From: CAYLJO01 sp964383905
GTDB taxonomy: Bacteria > Acidobacteriota > Blastocatellia > Pyrinomonadales > Pyrinomonadaceae
Direction of reading: 5' to 3'
Length of the DNA stretch: 6,271 bases
Assembly: GCA_964383905.1 (NCBI GenBank)
Contig: CAYLJO010000301.1
Span: forward strand, 1 to 6,271
Position numbers and translations under genes: made by a program. The notes under the pieces were generated by a model that saw only the letters and a list, made by a program, of their open reading frames with translations, was not told the origin of the DNA and did not search any database. Below are positions 1-4,381 of this stretch, piece by piece (the stretch's first letter is position 1; the number at the start of each line of letters is the position of its first letter).

Positions 1-60
1 ATCTTTCGCCGCACGGCAGCAGGCTGGCGGATCGTTCACGATCACACTTCATCTGTTTGA
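1..60 (+). CDS. C-terminal end of a SnoaL-like / DUF4440 (NTF2-fold) protein, partial
   Basis: The window opens inside a reading frame (frame 1) that runs 19 codons to a TGA at 58-60. The residues read IFRRTAAGWRIVHDHTSSV. The pattern of a basic residue, a short turn (AAGW), then W-R-I-V-H-D-H is the typical last beta strand of NTF2-fold proteins of the SnoaL-like / DUF4440 / SgcJ-EcaC group, which usually end on a W-x-I-V-H-x-H strand within a few residues of the C-terminus. These are small cone-shaped domains with varied or unknown roles, so no function is assigned. The next gene starts 29 bp downstream, so the two may be co-transcribed. The frame is well supported; the family rests on only 19 residues. 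Confidence 0.68.
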   Translation: MFRRTAAGWRIVHDHTSSV

Positions 61-77
61 TAACCGATTTGAATTTT

Positions 78-82
78 GGAGG
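78..82 (+). promoter_or_regulatory. Ribosome binding site of the S9 peptidase
   Basis: GGAGG sits 7 nt before the ATG at 90. It decides the start: an in-frame TTG at 57 has no such site and would put 11 polar residues in front of a clean signal peptide. Confidence 0.85.
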
Positions 83-89
83 CGCGACA

Positions 90-2033
90 ATGCGAAAACT
101 ACAAAGCTCGCTGACAGCGATCGCTCTTGTGCTTCTCACCCTTCCGTGTGCCGCCACTCGCGCGCAGGTTACCGGCGCAAACGGAGCACGCGCGCATTAC
201 GGCATCGACCGTTATCTGAACATACGCAGTGCTTCGTCGCCTGCGCTCTCGCCGAACGGTGACCGCGTTGCATTCCTGACAAACATCACTGGCACGCCGC
301 AGGTGTGGATGGTTGGCGCCAACGGCGGATGGCCCGAGCAGATGACTTTTTACAATGATCGCGTCGACTTCGTCTCCTGGTCGCCGGACGGCACCGGCCT
401 GATCTTCGCGAAATCCAGGGGCGGAGATGAGAACGCGCAGCTTTTCTGGCTCGCCCCCGACGGCTCGGAGATTAAAGCGCTCACAAATGCGCCGAAAGTC
501 CGGTACAACTTTGGCGATTGGTCACACGACGGCAAGAAGATCGCTTACGGATCAAATAAGCGCAACGCGAATTTCTTCGACGTTTACGTCATGGATGTTC
601 CGACTGGGCGCGAAGATCTGGTCTATCAACAGGACGGCTCAAACGAGCCCGTCGCATGGTCCTTTGACGATCGCCAACTCGTCGTCTCTCATGGCGGCGA
701 GCAACTGAGCCTTGATAACGACCTTTACCTGGTTGACGTTCAGTCGAAGCAGGTGACTCACCTGACGCCGCACCAGGATGCCGCGCAGTTCGGTAATGTC
801 AACTTCACGCGCGACGGGCGTGCGCTCCTGCTGGGTACAAATGAAGGGCGCGAATTCTATTCACTGGCGCGCATGGACCTCCAGGGCAAGCGCATCGAGA
901 TCATCGACGACACGCCCTGGGACGTAGAGTCAACCGCCATGTCGGACGACGGCCGGATGCTGGCTTATACGATCAACCATGACGGCATTGAGGAGCTCTA
1001 CGTACGCGAAGTCGGCGCTGACGGTAATCTCGGCCCCAAACCCGGCGCGTTCGTCCATGACAGCATCGGCGGTCTGCGGTTCTCGAAGGATAAGCGCAAG
1101 CTCGCGCTCGTCCTCAACGATGCGCAGCATCCTTCGGACGTATTTCTGCGCGATCTAAAGAGCGGCAAGCTTTCGCAGGTGACGCATAGCTCACCCGCAG
1201 GAATCCCGCCCGCCTCGTTTGTCAAACCCCAGTTAATTCACTACAAAACTTTTGACGGGCGCGAGATTCCCGCATGGTACTACCGCCCACAAAATGCTAC
1301 GGGAATCGTCTTTCGAAGCGGCCCGAACACGATCGGCGACCTCAGGCCTGTCATCGTCAGCGTGCACGGCGGGCCGGAGGGCCAGGAACGCTCGACATTC
1401 AGTCCGATCTACCAGTACTTTCTCTCGCGGGGCTACGCCATCCTCGCGCCGAACGTGCGCGGGAGCACCGGCTACGGCAAGACCTACACGCATCTCGACG
1501 ACGTGCGCAAGCGCGAGGATTCGGTGAAGGATCTGGCGGCGGCGGTCGACTGGTTGAAGACCGAAGGCGGGGCCGACCCGCGACGCATCGCCATCATGGG
1601 CGGCTCTTACGGCGGCTACATGACGCTTGCCGCGATCACGCTCTACCCGGATTTGTGGGCGGCGGCCGTCGATACGGTCGGCATCGCCAACTTCGAAAGC
1701 TTTATGAAGAACACTTCGGGCTACCGCCGCAAGCTGCGCGAGCGGGAGTACGGGTCGCTCGAACACGACCTGGATTTCCTGCGCTCCATCTCGCCCCTCC
1801 ATAGAGTTAACCGCATCAAGGCGCCGCTGATGATTATTGCGGGCAAGAACGATCCGCGCGTGCCTTACACAGAAGCCGAGCAGATGGTTAAAGCCCTGCG
1901 CGAACGGAACGCGCCCGTCGAGTACAAACTCTTTGAGGATGAGGGTCATGGCGTCGTCAAGCTGCAAAATCGCCTCATAGTTTATCCGCTGGTCGCTGAT
2001 TTTCTTGACCAACATATGAAGCAAACACCATGA
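90..2033 (+). CDS. Secreted S9 family peptidase (prolyl oligopeptidase / acylaminoacyl-peptidase type)
   Basis: Serine exopeptidase or oligopeptidase of 647 residues, probably acting in the periplasm on short peptides. Residues 1-25 are a Sec signal peptide: MRK, a hydrophobic stretch of Leu/Ala/Val, then a likely cut after ATRA. Residues of about 35-370 form a TolB/WD40-like beta-propeller, visible as repeated blades with S-P-D/N-G turns (SPNGDRVAF, SWSPDG, DWSHDGKKIAY). Residues of about 400-647 are the alpha/beta-hydrolase domain. It has the HGG oxyanion motif (His426-Gly428), NVRGSTGYG, the nucleophile elbow GGSYGG (Ser506), Asp588 in NDPRVP and His620 in EGHG, so the catalytic triad is complete. 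The length is usual for bacterial S9 enzymes. It follows the SnoaL-like gene by 29 bp and precedes hutI by 68 bp. The exact substrate (dipeptidyl, acylaminoacyl or other) cannot be read from the sequence. Confidence 0.95.
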   Translation: MRKLQSSLTAIALVLLTLPCAATRAQVTGANGARAHYGIDRYLNIRSASSPALSPNGDRVAFLTNITGTPQVWMVGANGGWPEQMTFYNDRVDFVSWSPDGTGLIFAKSRGGDENAQLFWLAPDGSEIKALTNAPKVRYNFGDWSHDGKKIAYGSNKRNANFFDVYVMDVPTGREDLVYQQDGSNEPVAWSFDDRQLVVSHGGEQLSLDNDLYLVDVQSKQVTHLTPHQDAAQFGNVNFTRDGRALLLGTNEGREFYSLARMDLQGKRIEIIDDTPWDVESTAMSDDGRMLAYTINHDGIEELYVREVGADGNLGPKPGAFVHDSIGGLRFSKDKRKLALVLNDAQHPSDVFLRDLKSGKLSQVTHSSPAGIPPASFVKPQLIHYKTFDGREIPAWYYRPQNATGIVFRSGPNTIGDLRPVIVSVHGGPEGQERSTFSPIYQYFLSRGYAILAPNVRGSTGYGKTYTHLDDVRKREDSVKDLAAAVDWLKTEGGADPRRIAIMGGSYGGYMTLAAITLYPDLWAAAVDTVGIANFESFMKNTSGYRRKLREREYGSLEHDLDFLRSISPLHRVNRIKAPLMIIAGKNDPRVPYTEAEQMVKALRERNAPVEYKLFEDEGHGVVKLQNRLIVYPLVADFLDQHMKQTP

Positions 2034-2044
2034 CGACATGACGA

Positions 2045-2065
2045 AAGGATGAAGGATGGAAGAAG
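2045..2065 (+). repeat. Short purine-rich tandem repeat (AAGGATG x2, then GAAGAAG)
   Basis: Two exact tandem copies of AAGGATG (2045-2051 and 2052-2058) run into GAAGAAG in the gap between the S9 peptidase and hutI. On the other strand this reads as CATCCTT units. It is a low-complexity intergenic tract, and no function is claimed. Confidence 0.5.
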
Positions 2066-2089
2066 AAACGCGTATAGAGGGGTTGATAC

Positions 2090-2096
2090 GGAGGTG
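2090..2096 (+). promoter_or_regulatory. Strong ribosome binding site in front of the upstream hutI start
   Basis: GGAGGTG, whose GGAGG core ends 7 nt before the ATG at 2102, is an ideal site. The alternative ATG at 2159 is preceded only by pyrimidine-rich repeat sequence. The ribosome binding site therefore favours translation starting at 2102, through the repeat. Confidence 0.75.
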
Positions 2097-2101
2097 CGGC
2101 G

Positions 2102-3439
2102 ATGTGTTCTCTTATCTCCGCGTCTCCGTGTCCCCGTGTCCCCGCGTCCTCGTTCTCTATGCCTGAGACGCTGGCCACCATCGGCTGCTCACAGCTTGTG
2201 ACGCTGCAGAATTCTACCCCCGGCCCGCGCGCCGGAGACCGGATGCGTGATCTCGCCATCATCGAAGACGGCGCAATGCTTGTGCGCGGTGAGCGCATCG
2301 AAAAGGTCGGCACCCGTCGCGAGATTGAACCGCTCATCAACGCCGATTGCGAAGTAGTCGATGCGGGCAGCCGCGTCGTCATGCCCGGCTTCGTTGATGC
2401 GCACACGCATCCGGTCTTTGCCGGAACACGGGTGGATGAATACGAGCAGCGCGCGGCCGGGGCCACTTACCAGGAGATCGCCGCGAGAGGCGGCGGCATC
2501 CGCTTCACCGTCAGGCTGACGCGCGGCGCAACGTTAGAACAGTTGGTCGAGACGGGCAGGCATTACGCCGAGTGGTTCCTGCGCACGGGCACGACGACAA
2601 TCGAAGCTAAATCGGGTTACGGGCTGTCAGTTGAAGACGAATTGAAAATACTGCGCGCGATCAAGCGACTGGGATGGGAGACGCCCCTGCGCTACGTGCC
2701 CACGTTTCTTGGCGCGCATGACGTGCCCGACGAGTATCGCGCACGCCGCTCGGAGTACGTCGCGCTTATTATCGAAGAGATGTTGCCGCGCGTCGCCGGC
2801 GAACGCCTGGCGGAATACTGCGACGTATTCTGTGAAGACCGTGTCTTCACCCCTGATGAAGCCTGGCGCATTCTCGCGGCGGCGCGCTGCCATGGCATGG
2901 GCCTGCGTCTTCACGCCGATCAGTTATCACTTTCCGGCGGCGCTCAATTAGCGGCGGAGTTGGGTGCGGCGACCGCGGATCACCTGGAACATACGGACGC
3001 CGCCGGCATCGCCGCACTCTCCTCAGCAGGGGTCCAGCCCGTGCTACTGCCCGCCTCTGTTTACGCGCTCGGCTCCGAGCATTATCCGGCCGCGCGCGAG
3101 ATGATCGGGGCGGGGCTGGCGGTCGTGTTGGCGACCGACTTCAACCCCGGATCGTCGCCGACCCCTTCGATGCCAATGGTCCTGTCGCTCGCCACAACAC
3201 GCATGAAGATGGCGCCCGCCGAAGCGCTCACGGCGGCGACCGTCAACGCCGCCTACAGCCTGGGCCGGGGTGATGAGATCGGATCGCTTGAAGCAGGCAA
3301 GCGGGCGGATTTCGTGATTCACGATTGCGACGATTACCGCGAAGTGGCCTACTTCTTCGGCGTCGAACACGCCCATTCCGTCTATATTAATGGCCGCCCC
3401 GCATTCCGCCGCTCCGGCCCGGACGGCCCTACAAGATAG
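2102..3439 (+). CDS. hutI: Imidazolonepropionase
   Basis: HutI opens the ring of 4-imidazolone-5-propanoate to N-formimino-L-glutamate, the third step of histidine breakdown, in the cytoplasm. It is a metal-dependent amidohydrolase. With the start at 2102 (445 residues), the metal site is seen as HTH in PGFVDAHTHP (His101, His103), His271 in LHADQ and Asp346 in ATDFNPGS. DHLEHTD carries His294 and His297. Other family marks are AGTRVDEYEQRAAGATY, GGGI and the closing EAGKRADFVIHD strand. The ATG at 2159 would give 426 residues, nearer the usual length and beginning MPETLATI. However, the strong ribosome binding site belongs to 2102, and the extra 19 residues are encoded by an 8-base repeat. 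No hutH, hutU or hutG lies in the window, so the pathway must be completed elsewhere. It may be co-transcribed with the peptidase 68 bp upstream. Confidence 0.95.
   Translation: MCSLISASPCPRVPASSFSMPETLATIGCSQLVTLQNSTPGPRAGDRMRDLAIIEDGAMLVRGERIEKVGTRREIEPLINADCEVVDAGSRVVMPGFVDAHTHPVFAGTRVDEYEQRAAGATYQEIAARGGGIRFTVRLTRGATLEQLVETGRHYAEWFLRTGTTTIEAKSGYGLSVEDELKILRAIKRLGWETPLRYVPTFLGAHDVPDEYRARRSEYVALIIEEMLPRVAGERLAEYCDVFCEDRVFTPDEAWRILAAARCHGMGLRLHADQLSLSGGAQLAAELGAATADHLEHTDAAGIAALSSAGVQPVLLPASVYALGSEHYPAAREMIGAGLAVVLATDFNPGSSPTPSMPMVLSLATTRMKMAPAEALTAATVNAAYSLGRGDEIGSLEAGKRADFVIHDCDDYREVAYFFGVEHAHSVYINGRPAFRRSGPDGPTR
2116..2155 (+). repeat. 8-base tandem repeat (YYCCGYGT), about five copies, inside the 5' end of hutI
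   Basis: The consecutive octamers are CTCCGCGT, CTCCGTGT, CCCCGTGT, CCCCGCGT and a degenerate CCTCGTTC. All four clean copies fit YYCCGYGT. The array lies between the strong ribosome binding site and the conserved part of hutI, and is read in the hutI frame as a non-conserved Ser/Pro/Arg/Val-rich segment. Similar arrays occur scattered between genes in several GC-rich bacterial genomes (general knowledge; not checked here). Confidence 0.8.
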
Positions 3440-3455
3440 CGCATAAAAAGAGTAC

Positions 3456-3484
3456 TTGACGCACTACCGCTTGTCATTTATTAT
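3456..3484 (+). promoter_or_regulatory. Sigma70-type promoter
   Basis: TTGACG (3456-3461) and TATTAT (3479-3484) are separated by exactly 17 bp, five of six matches to each consensus box. It begins 17 bp after the hutI stop codon and points right. Transcription should start near 3490-3492, just before the extended Shine-Dalgarno sequence. Confidence 0.8.
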
Positions 3485-3496
3485 CGTGTTAACACT

Positions 3497-3513
3497 GGAA
3501 AGGAGGTGATCCA
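3497..3513 (+). promoter_or_regulatory. Extended Shine-Dalgarno: near-full complement of the 16S rRNA 3' tail
   Basis: AAAGGAGGTGATCCA (3499-3513) is the exact reverse complement of the conserved bacterial 16S rRNA end TGGATCACCTCCTTT. Ordinary ribosome binding sites in this window match 5-7 bases. The nearest ATG (3523) is 16 nt beyond the GGAGG core, much farther than the usual 5-9 nt. Confidence 0.8.
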
Positions 3514-3522
3514 ATAAAAAGT

Positions 3523-3558
3523 ATGAGTTCTAATCACAGTGAGGTGGCTGAGGCCTGA
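3523..3558 (+). CDS. Possible 11-residue peptide behind the extended Shine-Dalgarno
   Basis: The first ATG after the 16S-complementary sequence opens a frame of 11 codons, MSSNHSEVAEA, ended by TGA at 3556-3558. The peptide is hydrophilic, with no signal or membrane segment. Support comes only from position: it is the first start codon on a predicted transcript with an extreme ribosome binding site. Against it are the 16-nt spacing and the tiny size. A stem of GAGGTGGC with GCC and ACCTC (3541-3562, TG bulged, loop TGAG) covers the last codons and the stop, so a ribosome reading the peptide would melt that stem, as in leader-peptide control. No structural gene follows within the transcript, so a classical attenuator is not evident. 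Confidence 0.35.
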   Translation: MSSNHSEVAEA

Positions 3559-3673
3559 CCTCTGGACTGATAATCAACAATTGTTAGGATTCTCGTCCGG
3601 TAGTCACTCTGTTCAGTGTCCTTAACCATCAGCGACACACAGGCGGCACACAGGCCAATCCCAACAGTTCACC

Positions 3674-3710
3674 GGAAGCCGTTCATGAGCTATCATGGAC
3701 GGCTTTCTCT
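3674..3710 (+). terminator. Strong hairpin terminator of the short transcript
   Basis: AAGCCGTTCATGA (3676-3688) pairs with TCATGGACGGCTT (3693-3705) around the loop GCTA: 13 pairs including one G-U. The stem can be extended to 15 pairs by 3674-3675 with 3706-3707. The downstream tract TCTCTCATT is only moderately T-rich, so termination efficiency is uncertain. The T side lies to the right, so it acts on rightward transcripts. Confidence 0.75.
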
Positions 3711-3780
3711 CATTAAGGTATCCGTTTGTCGTATCATGCCCGGAGCTTTAGTGACGAAGCAATGGGCGAGAGAAACATAG

Positions 3781-3885
3781 ATGAGCGATAAACGTTTCAA
3801 CTTACCCTTCGACTGAACGCCGGTGGCGATGTCCGGCGGCACCGTCCGCGCCGGCTTTGCCCCGGACCGGCGCGAAGTATGGTGA
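3781..3885 (+). pseudogene. Possible broken mini-gene: 34 codons with one in-frame TGA
   Basis: ATG at 3781 opens MSDKRFNLPFD and meets TGA at 3814. The same frame then continues as TPVAMSGGTVRAGFAPDRREVW to a second TGA at 3883. The part after the first stop has strong coding-like codon choice: nearly every third base is G or C, as in the large genes here. That suggests a small gene interrupted by a nonsense change, or chance in GC-rich DNA. There is no good ribosome binding site before 3781 (only a weak GAGAG). I do not recognise the product. Confidence 0.25.
3820..3874. repeat. Overlapping GC-rich inverted repeats
   Basis: CGCGCCGG (3847-3854) and CCGGCGCG (3867-3874) form a perfect 8-bp stem with a 12-nt loop. 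GTCCG (3844-3848) can instead pair with CGGAC (3863-3867), which excludes the first stem. Upstream, GCCGG (3820-3824) can pair with CCGGC (3833-3837), and CGGTG (3821-3825) with CACCG (3840-3844). There is no T tract, so this is not a simple terminator. Confidence 0.5.
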
Positions 3886-4005
3886 GCGCGCTCTTTCATC
3901 GGATGGCCGTATCGAACAAACGAGTCATTCATCAGATGCGCTGCCGGCTTTCTCTTCAGCACTCTAGTTGACGCGACTATTGTTTTCTCTGGAAAGGGGA
4001 TGAAG

Positions 4006-4281
4006 ATGTCCACCGTAGAAAATGTCGAGAGAAGAATACGGCGCGTTGAAGGTTTCGGGGTTCGTATCCTTCATCTGGCCGGGGCAGATGTGCGCGGCGA
4101 CCGCATGGGCCTGCCTCAGTACTCGTATCACCGGGCGGTGGAAAATGACATCACAGTTAAAATGTGGAAAGAGACGAGGTTTCGACCGTCGTACCCTGGG
4201 TTTGAAGTGGACGTCGTGGATGGCCGCGGAAATTCGGTGCAGGGCAACACCAAACTGGGAACGGTTAGAGACACGTATTAA
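4006..4281 (+). CDS. Conserved-looking 91-residue protein of unknown function
   Basis: I do not recognise a named family. The start at 4006 is chosen because AGGGG (3995-3999) lies 6 nt upstream; an in-frame ATG at 4000 overlaps that site. The N-terminus (MSTVENVERRIRRVEGFGV) looks like a charged helix followed by a strand (VRILHLAGADV). The middle holds a Tyr/Pro-rich turn (LPQYSYHRA) and a basic-aromatic stretch (MWKETRFRPSYPG), and the C-terminal part looks like strands (FEVDVVDGRGNSV). It has no Cys, no signal peptide and no membrane segment, so it is likely a small soluble cytoplasmic protein. The good ribosome binding site and reasonable composition argue for a real gene. It ends 100 bp before nadB on the same strand; a functional link with NAD synthesis is not implied. 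Confidence 0.72.
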   Translation: MSTVENVERRIRRVEGFGVRILHLAGADVRGDRMGLPQYSYHRAVENDITVKMWKETRFRPSYPGFEVDVVDGRGNSVQGNTKLGTVRDTY

Positions 4282-4381
4282 GTGGAAGGCGCCTCGCGAA
4301 AAAATCATCGCTCCTCAAAAGTAGATCACGTGTGTGCTCGCACCTTCTGTATCATTCATCCTGGCCCCCGCGAATCTAAAG

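Larger units (their letters stand above)
3491..3712 (+). ncRNA. Candidate short transcript of about 220 nt, unknown family
   Basis: A strong promoter ends at 3484 and a strong hairpin terminator closes at 3707, so a discrete RNA is predicted with no conventional gene inside. From 5' to 3' it holds a 15-base sequence complementary to the 16S rRNA 3' tail (3499-3513), an 11-codon ORF (3523-3558), a hairpin spanning that ORF's stop codon (3541-3562) and a perfect 10-base palindrome AACAATTGTT (3576-3585). A second stem joins GTTAGGA (3583-3589) to TCCTTAAC (3619-3626), with an inner CACT/AGTG hairpin (3605-3618). Two direct copies of CACACAGGC (3636-3644, 3647-3655) precede the terminator. I do not recognise it as 6S, SRP RNA, tmRNA, RNase P or a known riboswitch. 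It could be a regulatory RNA, a tiny-peptide mRNA, or both. Ends are inferred. Confidence 0.6.
3711..4005. other. Intergenic region without an intact gene
   Basis: About 295 bp between the terminator and the 91-residue gene. It holds the broken mini-ORF at 3781-3885 and overlapping GC-rich inverted repeats at 3820-3874. No tRNA, insertion-sequence end or convincing promoter was found. TTGACG at 3968-3973 looks like a -35 box, but the bases 17 bp later (GGAAAG) are not a -10. A minus-strand frame across this stretch lacks a ribosome binding site, ends inside the terminator hairpin and shows no family features. Confidence 0.6.

Noticed and set aside
57..89. Longer start of the S9 peptidase at TTG 57
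   Set aside because: GGAGG at 78-82 points to ATG 90, which also begins a proper signal peptide.
1233..2039. 268-codon frame on the minus strand under the S9 peptidase
   Set aside because: It is antisense to the catalytic domain and arises from GC-rich codon structure. It has no family features and no ribosome binding site was seen.
1975..2466. 163-codon minus-strand frame across the peptidase-hutI gap
   Set aside because: It runs through the 8-base repeats and the hutI N-terminus, and its product is repeat-derived (RGHGDAEIREH) with no domain.
3499..3513. Fragment of a 16S rRNA gene on the minus strand
   Set aside because: The match stops exactly after the tail complement; the next bases (ATAAAAAG) do not continue the conserved rRNA end.
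3693..4013. 106-codon minus-strand frame in the intergenic region
   Set aside because: It ends inside the terminator hairpin and overlaps the start of the 91-residue gene. It has no ribosome binding site at its starts and no recognisable motif.
4022..4324. 100-codon plus-strand frame overlapping the 91-residue gene
   Set aside because: No ribosome binding site, and Trp/Cys/Arg-rich shadow composition. The frame at 4006 is better supported.
4327..4355. Promoter for nadB using TATCAT at 4350-4355
   Set aside because: The position 17 bp upstream is CACGTG, not a -35 box, and no extended -10 (TGn) is in register.
4334..4381. GTG start for nadB at 4334
   Set aside because: It adds 16 residues not seen in NadB and has no ribosome binding site. 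ATG 4382 puts the FAD motif at the usual distance.
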